The notes under the pieces are model-generated. The model did not search any database and was not told the origin of the DNA. It saw only the letters and a program-made list of their open reading frames with translations. Positions 16,681-25,842 of a DNA stretch of 64,000 nucleotides are shown in pieces; the first letter of the stretch is position 1; each line of letters opens with the position of its first letter. The DNA is from JBOGNO01 sp050747245 (lineage in GTDB: Bacteria > Acidobacteriota > Terriglobia > Acidiferrales > UBA7541): assembly GCA_050747245.1 (NCBI GenBank), contig JBOGNO010000001.1, forward strand, positions 186,001 to 250,000, read 5' to 3'. Made by a program: the position numbers and the translations under genes.

Positions 16681-16728
16681 GGGGCAGGAAGCCACCACCA
16701 CAGGGCAACCGACCTAACTTCCTGCCCC
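16681..16728. terminator. Terminator-like hairpin between convergent genes
   Basis: GGGGCAGGAAG (16681-16691) and its exact complement CTTCCTGCCCC (16718-16728) form an 11-bp stem with a 26-base loop, followed by ATTCTTTTCTT on the + strand. It lies between the convergent TPR and 134-residue genes. The long loop is unusual for an intrinsic terminator. Confidence 0.5.
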
Positions 16729-16772
16729 ATTCTTTTCTTGTGAGTGATTTCCCCGGGTATTTCCGAAACGAC

Positions 16773-17177
16773 TCAGCCTGCTGCCGAGATTTTCTGGACG
16801 ACATTTTCGCGCACAAATGCGGGAACTTCTTCCAGACGAAAACCGATGACGAACATGGGCGTCGGCGCTACACGTCCCCATCGCGTCAATTCCCACCGAG
16901 CGCGCAAGAACTTCACGTCCGGATGCAGCGTGAGGTCCAGGATCTGCCGCGTGGTGCCGCGGTAGAAACGCTGCGGCATCTTGAGAAGCGGCTTGCTCTC
17001 CCAAGCAGTGCCGTCGGCGGAACACCAAATAGAGACGTCCAGGGATTCCTGTTCGATTTGCTCCAGGATTTCAAGCGTACACAAAAAGGTCCGCGTATGA
17101 TTGGCGGTAATTTCGCGCGGCTCGCCTTCTCCATTCTGGATCACGCGCGTGCCGCGAGGGATCAGGTCGAATTCCAT
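16773..17177 (-). CDS. Conserved-looking hypothetical protein
   Basis: A 134-residue soluble protein I do not recognise. Alternating hydrophobic and polar residues suggest a beta-sandwich (TRTFLCTLEILEQIEQESLDVSIWCSADG, VKFLRARWEL). There are no signal, membrane or metal motifs. I chose the ATG at 17177; a TTG 9 codons upstream is equally possible. It lies 47 bases after the stop of the aminotransferase gene on the same strand and probably shares its transcript. Confidence 0.55.
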   Translation of the reverse strand: MEFDLIPRGTRVIQNGEGEPREITANHTRTFLCTLEILEQIEQESLDVSIWCSADGTAWESKPLLKMPQRFYRGTTRQILDLTLHPDVKFLRARWELTRWGRVAPTPMFVIGFRLEEVPAFVRENVVQKISAAG

Positions 17178-17224
17178 CGCCGTGCCGGGGACCTCGATTC
17201 GCAAGCGGCCGATCTTAACACAGC

Positions 17225-18418
17225 TCAGCTCGGCCGCAGCTTTGACAGCCGTTCCGCGGCCGCCGCAAGCGTTGCATCCTTCTTGCAGAATGCGAAGCGC
17301 AAGTACTCGCGACCGCAACTGGGATCGGAAAAAAAGCTGGAGCCGGGCACGGCCGCGACGCCGATATTTTTTACCAGTTGCCGCGCGAATTCCACGTCAT
17401 CCTTCGCGCCGAACGCCGAGATGTTAGTCATAATGTAGTACGCGCCGGACGGCCGGAAACAACGGAATCCAGCCGATTCGAGAATCTCGAGCATCTTGTT
17501 GCGGCGCGCTAGATAATCGCTGACAAGTTTCTGGTAATAGGTTTTGGGAAGGCGCAGCGCGAACGCACCCGCTTCTTGCAGCGGAGCTGCGGCACCGACG
17601 GTGAGAAAATCGTGCACCTTGCGGATCGCCGAGGTCACTTCGGGCGGAGCAATCGTCCACCCCACGCGCCATCCCGTGACGCTATAAGTCTTCGAAAGCG
17701 CGTTGATCGTCACGGTGCGCTCGCGCATTCCTTCGATCGTCGCAGGAGAAACATGCAGCACCCCGTCGTACACCATGTGCTCGTAAATCTCATCGGTGAT
17801 AGCAAAGCAATCGTGGCGCACGCACAGATCACGAATGGTTTCGAGTTCCGCGCGTGAAAATACCTTTCCGGTCGGATTATTGGGCGTATTCAGAATGATC
17901 GCTTTGGTGCGCGCAGTAAAAGCTGACGCCAGCTCCGAGGGATCAAACGTCCAATCCGGCGGATGCAACCGCACGAATTTCGGCGCGGCACCCGAAAGAA
18001 TGGCATCCGGCCCGTAATTTTCATAGAACGGCTCAAAGACCACAATCTCGTCGCCGGGATTGATGAGCGCCATCATCGCGGACATCATCGCTTCCGTGGC
18101 GCCGCAGCAGACGGTGATCTCGCGTTCAGGGTCGGCGGAAATTCCCTGGGTGCGAAGGAATTTTTCGGCGATGGCGTCACGGAGCGATTTCGCGCCCCAC
18201 GTGATGGCGTACTGATTGATGTCGCGCGCGATGGCATCCGCTGCAGCGCGCTTGATTTCCTCGGGAGCGGCAAAATCCGGAAAACCCTGGGCCAGATTGA
18301 TAGCGCCGTGCGCGATGGCCAAGCGCGTCATTTCCCGGATCACCGATTCCGTAAATTGCGCGGCCTTGAGCGAAAGTTTCCGTTGGGAGCCGTGGCGCTC
18401 GGGTGCGGCGGAACTCAT
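17225..18418 (-). CDS. PLP-dependent aminotransferase, class I/II
   Basis: A 397-residue enzyme of fold type I. LAQGFPDF near residue 43 and the lysine K243 in ALSKTYSVTGWRVGW, which forms the Schiff base with pyridoxal phosphate, are diagnostic. NTPNNPTGKVFSRAEL and the final FRFAF-like LRFAFCKKD carry the aspartate and arginine contacts. The pattern fits the methionine/kynurenine aminotransferase (YbdL, KAT) branch, but the substrate cannot be read with certainty. The ATG overlaps the stop of the lytic transglycosylase gene by four bases. Confidence 0.9.
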   Translation of the reverse strand: MSSAAPERHGSQRKLSLKAAQFTESVIREMTRLAIAHGAINLAQGFPDFAAPEEIKRAAADAIARDINQYAITWGAKSLRDAIAEKFLRTQGISADPEREITVCCGATEAMMSAMMALINPGDEIVVFEPFYENYGPDAILSGAAPKFVRLHPPDWTFDPSELASAFTARTKAIILNTPNNPTGKVFSRAELETIRDLCVRHDCFAITDEIYEHMVYDGVLHVSPATIEGMRERTVTINALSKTYSVTGWRVGWTIAPPEVTSAIRKVHDFLTVGAAAPLQEAGAFALRLPKTYYQKLVSDYLARRNKMLEILESAGFRCFRPSGAYYIMTNISAFGAKDDVEFARQLVKNIGVAAVPGSSFFSDPSCGREYLRFAFCKKDATLAAAAERLSKLRPS

Positions 18419-20715
18419 CGCTGGGTTCCGTACAGACGGCGATAGATGGATGCATTGCGCGTCACGATTTGCACGTAATCTCGCGTTTCGCTGAACGGGA
18501 TGGATTCCACAAACTCCGCGGGCTCTTCAAATTTTCGCCCGGTCTGCCATTGCGCCACGCGGTCTTCGCCGGCGTTATACGCCGCGAGCGCCGCTTCCGG
18601 ACTGCCGTATGCGGTCAGCAGCGACTCGAAATAGGCAGCGCCGATGCGCAAATTGTACTCCGGATCGAAAAGCCGTTGGTGCGAGTAACCCAGTCGCAGT
18701 ATGCGGGAGTACTTGCGCGCGGTGACGGGCAGCAATTGAGAGAGCCCATAGGCATTCGCATGGGAAACGGCTTCGCGCTCGAATGCGGATTCCTGCCGCA
18801 CCAGCCCGGCGAGGAGCATGGGATCAATGCCTTCCACAGCGGCGGCGCGGCGGATTTCATCCGCGTAGGGAAGCGGATAGGCCGTGCGCCAGATTTCCTC
18901 CGGCAAGTCTTCGAATACGTGTGATTCGAGTTGCGGTACAACTTGTCGCACGGTGACGATGGCTTTCGGATATTGCTCCGATGCCAGCGCCGCTTCCGCG
19001 GCATCGAGCAGCAGCCGTGCGTCACCAGTAGCCGCGTAGGCGGCGCGCAGCTCCAGCTCCGCCGATGAATCAAACCCAATCGTTTCGAGGGCTCGCGCGC
19101 GCTGCCAGTAGATCAGCGCGACAGGTCCGATGTCGTCATTGAGTTTTGCGGCCGCAGGAACGGGCGGAAGGAGGGCAAGTACGTTGGCTTTATCCGCAGG
19201 GCCGTTGCCCGTGCCTTTCAACCGCTCCGCGGCGAGCTCGCCAAAATAGCTCTCGGGGAAACGCTCGCGCAGCTTCTCGTAGAATCCGCGCGCCAGCGGC
19301 AGCTGCCCGTTGCGCTCCGCGATTCTTCCCAGCCAGTAAACCGCATCCGGGGTAAACGGGGAGCCAGGATATTTTTCCAAATGCTCTTCGAGCAGCGCGG
19401 CCGGTTCGGGCTTGCGCTCAAAATAAGCTCTCCATGTGAGCCGCCAGTGCGCGGCATCCGCATCGTGCGACGCAGGAAAATTTTCCACCACGCGCTGGTA
19501 ATACGCCGCCGCGCCGTCGAGATCGAGCTGCACCCAATCAGAATTTCCCGCAGAAAATAGCGCATGTTCCGCCCATTCGCTCGCGGGAGCGCGCGAGACC
19601 GCCGCTTCCACCGCCTGCTGCATCGGCGGGAAATCCTTTCGCGTGCGGTAAATCTGCGAGAGCAAGTAGAGTCGCTCGGCGTCCACATCGGGGTCCTCGA
19701 GCTTCATGCCGGCGAGCGCCGTAGGATTGGCGCTTTCGGAGGATTCGCTGGCCACAGCGAGCAATTCGGCGCGCTCCAGATCTTCTCCCGATGCCAGCGG
19801 GATAATTTCCTGGAACGCTTGATGCGCGTCGCGCCAGCGCCGCGCATCGAAGAGCGTCTGTCCGCGCGAAAATCGCAGCGCGAGAGAGAGCGTCGGAAAC
19901 TTATCCCCCAATTTTGTCCGCAGCACTTCCAGCTTGCGCCCGGCCTCGAAGGATTGCGAGCTTAGTGGAAACGAGTAAAAAACAGCCAGATAATCCGCCG
20001 CGGAATCTTCATTGCGTCCCGCCTGTTCGCGCGCTTCTCCGCGAAGCATCAACAATGCGGGATTCGTGCCAATCTCCGGATCGGATTCGAGCGCACTCAG
20101 TGCATCGCCCGGACGATTGAGCGCGATGGCGGACTGCGAAAGCGCCGTGAGCGCCTGTTCACTCATCACGCTTTCAGGAAAATCGCGGCGGAATTTCTCG
20201 AGCTGGTCAAGCGCCGCGCCGTGATCTCCCACGGCCTGATTCGCTACCGCGCTCCAGTAGAGCGCATAGGATGAAAGCAGCGGGTCTTTCCCGGCGCGTC
20301 CGAGCCAGCGCAGCGCGTCAGAATAGCGGCCTTTGTTGTAATCGAAATAGCCCAGCGCCAACGCCGCCCGAGTGCGCATTTCGCCCGCGGAACGTGCGGA
20401 GGCAAATGAAGAGAGTTTTTGATAAGCGGCAGCGGATTCCGTCTTCTTCAAATTGCGCGCGAGCGATTCGAGCTGGCGTTCCTGAGAGGTCAGCACCGGC
20501 ACAAGATACGCGGGCAGATTCGGCGTAGCACTGATGGCAGGTCCCGAATGCGCGGCGGCAGAGGTCTTGTGCAAGTGTCTCTGGCTGGCGGAGATGGGAG
20601 GAGGCGCATTGAATCCGTCAGCTGCGGCGAGAGATGGCAGATCGGTTCCGCCGCCGAGCGCCGAGGCGCATACGATCGCCACAGCGGCTCGCGCAATTTT
20701 CCGCCGAAAGCTCAC
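18415..20715 (-). CDS. Soluble lytic transglycosylase (Slt70-like) with TPR region
   Basis: A 766-residue exported enzyme that cuts peptidoglycan between MurNAc and GlcNAc without water. The N-terminus (FRRKIARAAVAIVCASALGGG) is a signal sequence. About 120-560 is a superhelix of TPR-like repeats as in Slt70. The catalytic domain is at about 625-750: E642 in GLVRQESAFE, then HANAYGLSQLLPVTA and AYNAGEDRV. I start at GTG 20715 because longer frames lack a signal peptide and overlap the upstream gene; no strong ribosome binding site is visible. Confidence 0.88.
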   Translation of the reverse strand: MSFRRKIARAAVAIVCASALGGGTDLPSLAAADGFNAPPPISASQRHLHKTSAAAHSGPAISATPNLPAYLVPVLTSQERQLESLARNLKKTESAAAYQKLSSFASARSAGEMRTRAALALGYFDYNKGRYSDALRWLGRAGKDPLLSSYALYWSAVANQAVGDHGAALDQLEKFRRDFPESVMSEQALTALSQSAIALNRPGDALSALESDPEIGTNPALLMLRGEAREQAGRNEDSAADYLAVFYSFPLSSQSFEAGRKLEVLRTKLGDKFPTLSLALRFSRGQTLFDARRWRDAHQAFQEIIPLASGEDLERAELLAVASESSESANPTALAGMKLEDPDVDAERLYLLSQIYRTRKDFPPMQQAVEAAVSRAPASEWAEHALFSAGNSDWVQLDLDGAAAYYQRVVENFPASHDADAAHWRLTWRAYFERKPEPAALLEEHLEKYPGSPFTPDAVYWLGRIAERNGQLPLARGFYEKLRERFPESYFGELAAERLKGTGNGPADKANVLALLPPVPAAAKLNDDIGPVALIYWQRARALETIGFDSSAELELRAAYAATGDARLLLDAAEAALASEQYPKAIVTVRQVVPQLESHVFEDLPEEIWRTAYPLPYADEIRRAAAVEGIDPMLLAGLVRQESAFEREAVSHANAYGLSQLLPVTARKYSRILRLGYSHQRLFDPEYNLRIGAAYFESLLTAYGSPEAALAAYNAGEDRVAQWQTGRKFEEPAEFVESIPFSETRDYVQIVTRNASIYRRLYGTQR

Positions 20716-20725
20716 GCTGGACAGT

Positions 20726-21691
20726 TTAGCGGTGAAGCGCCGGTGATGGGTAGGGATATTCACCGAGGGCTTCGGCGTCTCCCTCGGCGAGGATTTCCAC
20801 CATCCACTGATGGAAGTAATCCACGGGATGATCTTGAATGTCCTTGAAACGACGGTCATATTCCTTGCGCGCCTTGTCGATCTCGTTCCGAAGTCGCGCA
20901 CAAAGGTCGCGATGCTCGCAGCCTGCGCGCACCTCTTCGGGCTTCAGTAATTTGATGTCCTGCATGGCCACTTTGGCTATCCGGTTGGCGCGGCGATGCA
21001 GCTCCTGCTCGCTTGCCGGCAGCTGCGAGACGTCAAACGCCGCCTCGGCGGTCGCGCGTTCGAAGTCCGCTTCCAGCGCCTCCTCGGAAATATCCACATG
21101 CTCGAGAGGCGATGCAAACGACGCATCGGCCGAAATGTGGGAAGCGGCCGGCGACGATAGCTCCTCCACCGCGGGCTCGTGCGCGAGGGTCTCCCAGTCA
21201 GACGCCGGCGGTGAAGCGTCCCACGACGCGGAGGGCTCTTCGACGCGCGGCGCTGCTGAAGACAGGTCGGTTTCATTTACTGTTGGCGGCCGAGATATTT
21301 GCGCTTCGACGGCGCTCGCCGGAGCCGCGTTGCGGTCCATGGGAGCGGGCGCAAATTCGGGCGCTGTGCGTGGCTCTTCGGCAGGCCGCGCTTCCGCTTC
21401 CACGGCTCGCAGCAGCGTTACTTCGGCGGCAGAGCGCTCGCGGGGCTGGAGTGCGGCGGTGACGAAACTCGCCAAAACTTCCAGGCTGCGCGCCAGAGAA
21501 GCCGATGCCGTCTCCGCTCGCAGCATGGCCGGCAGCGCGTTCGACGGCCGGTTCGATGCGCACGCGGATACCAGATCCTGGAAGGCTTGCTGCAACTCTT
21601 CGGCCGTGCGTTGCAGCGAAGGCAAATTGTCGCGTAACGCGCGTGCGACAGCATCTTCCAGCGCGGGCGCGGTTTTTGTCGGCAAATCCAT
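20726..21691 (-). CDS. Coiled-coil hypothetical protein
   Basis: A 321-residue protein that I do not assign to a family. Residues 1-100 are helical; 100-230 are low-complexity, rich in Ala, Glu, Pro and Ser; 230-321 form a helical domain (NRIAKVAMQDIKLLKPEEV, LCARLRNEIDKARKEYDRRFKDI) that looks conserved. A disordered linker between two helical ends suggests an adaptor protein. The start ATG is 135 bases upstream of tmRNA on the opposite strand; GAGGAG lies about 12 bases before it. It is followed by the transglycosylase gene after 10 bases. Confidence 0.65.
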   Translation of the reverse strand: MDLPTKTAPALEDAVARALRDNLPSLQRTAEELQQAFQDLVSACASNRPSNALPAMLRAETASASLARSLEVLASFVTAALQPRERSAAEVTLLRAVEAEARPAEEPRTAPEFAPAPMDRNAAPASAVEAQISRPPTVNETDLSSAAPRVEEPSASWDASPPASDWETLAHEPAVEELSSPAASHISADASFASPLEHVDISEEALEADFERATAEAAFDVSQLPASEQELHRRANRIAKVAMQDIKLLKPEEVRAGCEHRDLCARLRNEIDKARKEYDRRFKDIQDHPVDYFHQWMVEILAEGDAEALGEYPYPSPALHR

Positions 21692-21826
21692 GGAGAAGAA
21701 AACTCCTCGAATAATTATCTCGCGACTGCGAAGCGTGTCAACGCTCCTCCCGCTCGCGCGTTCCTGCGCGGCACGGCGCAATTTGACGGCCCCCGGTGCG
21801 GGTGCTAATCTCAAATTAGTTCCTCT

Positions 21827-22202
21827 GGGGGCGACACGGTTTCGACGGAGGCTGTCGCGGCCAGAAGGCATGCCGGGCGCCACCTGCCCGCAACTCGGGT
21901 GGAAAACGACAACTGCCACACCGCAGTTGGCTCTCGCTGCTTAATTAAAACCTAAGCGGCCGTCTCCTCTCGCTTCGCCTGCGGGCGGGAGATGAGGCGT
22001 CACACAGCAGGCTGGCCGGCGCGTTTCGGTCCGTAACTCGCCGGCGAGATCATCGGACTAGCCGGAGACGTTTCTTGCCCGCTCTGACCGTCACTGGCGA
22101 ACGCGCGGCGTCCTTCGGGATGGCCGCAACGCGAACGGGCTAAGCATGTAGTCTTCTGGTGGCAAGGCCTTTCGGACGGGGGTTCGACTCCCCCCGCCTC
22201 CA
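21827..22202 (+). ncRNA. ssrA: Transfer-messenger RNA (tmRNA)
   Basis: The 5' end GGGGGCG pairs with the 3' CGCCTCC and includes the alanine-type G-U pair. The start is the typical GCGACACGGTTTCGACGG, and the 3' end is the T-arm GGGGG-TTCGACT-CCCCC and discriminator A; CCA is not encoded. The tag reading frame ends QLALAA-stop at 21944, preceded by KTTTATP, so the ALAA end seen by ClpXP-type proteases is kept. Pseudoknot-forming inverted repeats follow the tag (for example GCCTGCGGGCGGGAGATGAGGC). It is a single-piece tmRNA and its 3' end serves as an attachment site. Confidence 0.96.
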
Positions 22203-22212
22203 TTTACATCCG
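22191..22212. other. Left attachment site of the ssrA island (attL)
   Basis: A 22-bp stretch beginning CCCCCGCCTCC, covering the last bases of tmRNA and ten bases after it, recurs exactly at 26028-26049. Similarity continues imperfectly to GTGAGTTAA. Confidence 0.8.
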
Positions 22213-22548
22213 CGCGTGCGAGCTGCGTGAGTTAATTTCGGCCGAGAGACGTGCGGCTTGCCGCGTCTGACCTATTCGGATAGTGGATAAGCGGCCAATT
22301 TCGGCTCGTCTTCAAGCCGATGACACCTCCCAAGCCGCGAAAATGAGTGCGCCTCGCGGCGTCGCGTGAGAGCACCTTCCCGTTTGACGCCACTGTCGAT
22401 CGCCGGACCCGTGCCAGCCCCCGGAAGTGAAGCCTAGCGTCCCCAGTTGGTACGGCCCGGCAAGAAGTTTTGATTCTGATTGCGGAAAAACCTGCGCAAG
22501 ATGCGGGTCAATTTCGGAGCGAAATCTTGAAAAGTTAACTTGGCGTTT

Positions 22549-22614
22549 TGTCTCGATTAGACTTGAGCGTCTCCCTTTGTTTTCAACGAGTTGCAGGAAT
22601 TCTGTTTCGATGAG
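22549..22614 (-). repeat. 67-bp repeat module, locus 2 (shortened)
   Basis: Read on the minus strand: a diverged first box (22603-22614, complement of TGTTTCGATGAG), then TGCAACTCGTTGAAAACAAA, then TCTAATCGAGACA (22549-22561). The first and last boxes are 54 bases apart instead of 67, because the segment before TGCAACTC is 13 bases shorter. Confidence 0.7.
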
Positions 22615-22767
22615 TGTTGCGCGTAGAATTGGGACGAAAATCGGGGCTTTATGAGGTCTAACCGGGGCGTCTGGCGTCAGAGTCGGCTCGATCTTTTTGT
22701 TGGCAGAAGAATCCAGAAATGGGCCTCAATCAAATCCATTTGCTTATCAGCGCAATTCACAGGACCC

Positions 22768-22796
22768 ATTATACAGGAAAGCCATGAAGGGCAACA
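22768..22796 (-). promoter_or_regulatory. Possible promoter reading into repeat locus 2
   Basis: TATAAT on the minus strand at 22768-22773 is a perfect -10 box. The -35 region is poor (TTGCCC at 15 or TGTTGC at 17 bases). No gene starts downstream before the repeat. Confidence 0.35.
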
Positions 22797-22969
22797 CAAC
22801 CATGCAGATTGAGCAAACGAGCGCTTGTGGTGCGCTGGACGCTCAAGGGCGCTCGGATTAACTGGGGGCGGAATTCGCGGGCGTTGGCGGTCGTATTTAC
22901 GCAGCCCAGATCGAAAGACATAAGTGAAGCCCCCCGCTGCCGACGTCGTCGGGCCTCAGGCCATACCCG

Positions 22970-24649
22970 TCAGTGCTCTAATGCAGACTGAAACATGTAC
23001 TGTGAATCGAGTAGCGGAAGCAATGGCTCGCGACGGCCGGGCAGCGTCCCTCTTAGCAGAATGTCCTTCCAGTCCTTCTGCTTGGTGGATGCGATTGCCG
23101 CCACGATGTCTTGATTAACACTTTCGGCCCAAACCCTGTGGTCACGAATCGCTTGGATCATTTTGCGAACTTGTTGCCAGTCCTCGTCCAGCATCTGGGC
23201 CCATAAGGGACGACGTTCGCCCCAGTTAGCTTCCTTGTATCGCGCTCTGGCAGCTAGCAAAAGCCGAATTGCGCGTTTGAGCTCTTCACACCAGACCATC
23301 ATGGCCGCTTTGCGGCAAATCCGGTACGCCCGAAGATGCGAGTCCGGTATGGACTGTGGGTCTTTTTCCAGTTTCTCTTCCATTCGCCGAACACCAAGAT
23401 TGAGATCGAATCGCCCGTTTGCTAACACCTCCTCGACGAAGATATTCAGCAGCCGGATCAGATTTTCTCTTTCGAGCTGGCGGAACGAACCGGTCAGGTC
23501 AAGCGTGTCCTTCGCTGGTTTGAGGAATAGCATCACATCTAGCATTGCCTTTTGCAGCGTATCGTAAGACAGCGGGTAGCGCGTTGAGCGAGGCATTACC
23601 GTTTCTGTGAAATCCAGAATTTTATTCCGCTGCGCCCCGGCCTTGCCAACGAGCACTTCATAGCGAAGGGAATTGCCAAAATAACTTCTGTATTCGCTCT
23701 TTTGTATGCGCTGCACGCCTTTACGAAGGAATGTATCCTCCGAAATCTTGGCTGGATCGGCCCCCTGAACGTACTGGCTGAACTCCTCTTTGAACAGGTC
23801 GGCGCCGACTTTATCGTTTATCAGTTGCGGAAAGTGAACTTGGGCGAGTTTCGTGTGCGCCCTGTAGTTCGTTTCCTTGAGCCTTTCCCGGTCGCAATTT
23901 ACGAACACGCGGACGAGCAGGCGGTCACGCCTTGCATAGAGCTGGGCGGCTGCCTTATGCTGGCCATCGAACACCAAAATCGGCGCTCTGCCCTCGTTAC
24001 CTTCTATTGTGACGGTTGCAAGGCTAGGCTGAAGCTGAGGGTTCCCGTTATAGAACTCCTCGATCATCGGTTCAAGATCAGCGATGGATCGTGGATTGAT
24101 GTCCTCGTCGTGGTGAACACAGGTAAAGGGAATCATTCCCACAAACGATTTCGCGGACGGAGTGCTGGAATCCACAAGCAAAGGATAGCTTTCGCTCATG
24201 GGGCTTCCGTCTTCGGTTTGCCACGCAATCTCGATTTCGGAATCGCGGATGGTCAGGCCCGCCTCCATTCGATCTGGCCGAAGTTCCGCTAATGCTTGTT
24301 TCAGCGTAAAGCTTCGCCCCGCACCATCTTCGTCGGTTCCAGCCGCGTATTTCTGGAGGTGCTGCCGAAAGTCGGAGAGAATCCGCTGAAGTTGAAGATC
24401 ACGTGTTCCTTTCGAGCGGTTACACGTGGCGTGTGCAAGCGCCCAGTTGGATTCGTCATCCGCTCCGCCTCGGGCCAGCGCAATGATATGGTCAACATCT
24501 ACCGCGTGAACGTGAAGGTTGATAGCTTGCCGATCCACATAGCACAGGCCATTTTGCCGTTTGTACAGCCTCGTAATCAGTTCTCTCCGTTCATCCGGCG
24601 AGAGGGATTCCAACTTGGCTGTTCGCATCGGGGCCGCATTCTGAGACAC
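22970..24649 (-). CDS. HNH nuclease fused to a DGQHR (DndB/ParB-like) domain
   Basis: A 559-residue cytoplasmic protein. Residues about 25-95 hold an HNH endonuclease core: VDVDHIIALARGGADDESNWALAHATCNRSKG, with the DH, the asparagine and the final CN..K; the zinc-ribbon cysteine pairs of many HNH proteins are missing. From about 175 a DGQHR-type domain follows, with the signature PILVFDGQHKAAAQLYA and ITRE-like contacts, as in DndB and related ParB-fold proteins. The remaining 250 residues are helical. I start at GTG 24649 (AGGGAG six bases upstream). A nuclease joined to a DNA-modification-linked fold suggests restriction or phage defence; that is inference. It is the main cargo of the tmRNA island. 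Confidence 0.78.
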   Translation of the reverse strand: MSQNAAPMRTAKLESLSPDERRELITRLYKRQNGLCYVDRQAINLHVHAVDVDHIIALARGGADDESNWALAHATCNRSKGTRDLQLQRILSDFRQHLQKYAAGTDEDGAGRSFTLKQALAELRPDRMEAGLTIRDSEIEIAWQTEDGSPMSESYPLLVDSSTPSAKSFVGMIPFTCVHHDEDINPRSIADLEPMIEEFYNGNPQLQPSLATVTIEGNEGRAPILVFDGQHKAAAQLYARRDRLLVRVFVNCDRERLKETNYRAHTKLAQVHFPQLINDKVGADLFKEEFSQYVQGADPAKISEDTFLRKGVQRIQKSEYRSYFGNSLRYEVLVGKAGAQRNKILDFTETVMPRSTRYPLSYDTLQKAMLDVMLFLKPAKDTLDLTGSFRQLERENLIRLLNIFVEEVLANGRFDLNLGVRRMEEKLEKDPQSIPDSHLRAYRICRKAAMMVWCEELKRAIRLLLAARARYKEANWGERRPLWAQMLDEDWQQVRKMIQAIRDHRVWAESVNQDIVAAIASTKQKDWKDILLRGTLPGRREPLLPLLDSQYMFQSALEH

Positions 24650-24891
24650 AGGTTTCTCCCTAGGATATGCATACGAAGTATAACCCACGTGAGTAACACA
24701 ACTCATCGGAAAGAATTGGGACGAGATTATGCATGCAACGGGAGTGCGCACTATTGTTCACACGATTAGGCGGCCAATGCCCCGAAATGGCGGTCAAACT
24801 CCGTTCGTCGAACGCCCGTTTTGTAGAGCAGTTCGACGCGGGCCGCTCGACCCCAACTCCCTTTCATCCGATGTGAGTTTCCAGAGGTAGA

Positions 24892-25176
24892 ATGGCAGAC
24901 TCCGAATTGTCGAGCATGGTTCGCGGGCTGCGCGAAAATGTCAGCTTGGCGGCGTTGAGTATCGTCAAGATGCCGATCCGGTCGTATGGGTGGAAGTTTC
25001 AACTCTCTCTCGATTTATGCTGGCTCATGATCGAAACGCCTTGGTTCCAAGAAAAGGGCCCTGAGACTGCCTGGCGTGCGCTTGCGGACGCTCTCAAAAG
25101 AGCTAGCATTATCGAACTGACAGCATTTGTGGTTCTAGAAGGCTCGGTAGCGAAACCAATGCGGGCCATCGACTAA
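24892..25176 (+). CDS. Small hypothetical protein in the ssrA island
   Basis: A 94-residue frame with ATG and AGAGG four to five bases upstream. Composition is ordinary for a protein (WLMIETPWFQEKGPETAWRALADALKRA), partly amphipathic, with no signal or motif that I recognise. A competing frame lies on the other strand over its first half. It reads away from the HNH gene, towards the convergent higA gene. Confidence 0.4.
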   Translation: MADSELSSMVRGLRENVSLAALSIVKMPIRSYGWKFQLSLDLCWLMIETPWFQEKGPETAWRALADALKRASIIELTAFVVLEGSVAKPMRAID

Positions 25177-25213
25177 GCATCGATTCAATAAGACTTGCCC
25201 CGCTCAAGCGGAA

Positions 25214-25519
25214 TCAGGCGATAGCTCTAGCGGCAATTGGACGCACTTCCCGGTTTACCCTGCGCTGCTCTTTGTCGCGCGCGATCTCAAGATCGTAACG
25301 GGTTTGAAGATTGAGCCAAAATTCTGGTGTCGTGCCAAAGCAGCGCGCAAGTCTGAGAGCCATGCCGGGAGAAATGGACCGCACCTCGTGAACGATCTCG
25401 TAAACGCTGGGGGCAGGCACACGCAAGGCAAGAGCGAGCTTGTTCGCATTGAGGTTCAGTGGCGTAATAAACTCGTCTCGCAAAATCTCGCCCGGATGAA
25501 CAGGGTTTAGATAAACCAT
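25214..25519 (-). CDS. higA: HigA-type antitoxin (XRE-family helix-turn-helix)
   Basis: A 101-residue DNA-binding antitoxin. The opening NPVHPGEILRDEFITPLNL is the hallmark of HigA. The helix-turn-helix lies at about 22-60 (NANKLALALRVPAPSVYEIV) and is followed by GMALRLARCFGTTPEFWLNLQ. I start at the ATG at 25519, which has GGAG eight bases before it. It follows the toxin gene after 32 bases, the toxin-first order typical of higBA, and should bind both HigB and the operator at 25843-25857. Confidence 0.93.
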   Translation of the reverse strand: MVYLNPVHPGEILRDEFITPLNLNANKLALALRVPAPSVYEIVHEVRSISPGMALRLARCFGTTPEFWLNLQTRYDLEIARDKEQRRVNREVRPIAARAIA

Positions 25520-25551
25520 TGGAGTGCTCCTTAGAGTCAAAAATAGATTCC

Positions 25552-25830
25552 TCAGTGATAGTCAGTAATCTCCACCTCGTAAGCATCACGGTCCCGCCAA
25601 ATGAAACAGACGCGGTACTGGTCATTGATTCGGATGCTGTGCTGTCCTCTACGCTTGCCTTGCAACCGTTCGAGATGGTTTCCCGGAGGCACAGACAGAT
25701 CGTTCAACTCTCTAGCTGCGTCAACCATGGCCAGCTTTCGTTGCGCCCTCCGTTCTACGGCTTGGAACCTCCTGACCCTTTCGCGGTTGAAGAGGCGCTC
25801 TGTATCAGCCGAACGGAATGACTTAATCAC
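25552..25830 (-). CDS. higB: HigB-type toxin (RelE superfamily ribosome-dependent RNase)
   Basis: A 92-residue toxin expected to cut mRNA on the ribosome. MIKSFRSADTERLF at the start and GNHLERLQGKRRGQHSIRINDQYRVCFIW, with the basic and aromatic residues of the RelE fold, identify HigB; the end is VEITDYH, with the terminal His of the family. The start is GTG with GGAG a few bases upstream. It is the first gene of the higBA operon in the tmRNA island, where it could stabilise the island. Confidence 0.93.
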   Translation of the reverse strand: MIKSFRSADTERLFNRERVRRFQAVERRAQRKLAMVDAARELNDLSVPPGNHLERLQGKRRGQHSIRINDQYRVCFIWRDRDAYEVEITDYH

Positions 25831-25842
25831 CGCTCCAGGGTA

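Larger units (their letters stand above)
22203..22969. other. Gene-poor left end of the ssrA island
   Basis: No supported coding region. Frames at 22427-22654 and 22809-22991 lack ribosome binding sites and resemble nothing known; no integrase remnant is visible. The stretch contains a shortened 67-bp repeat module (22549-22614) and a TATAAT site on the minus strand (22768-22773). Confidence 0.5.

Noticed and set aside
20838..21944. + strand frame ending in the tmRNA tag
   Set aside because: It is antisense to the coiled-coil gene and only by chance runs into the tmRNA tag frame; Ser/Ala/Arg-rich.
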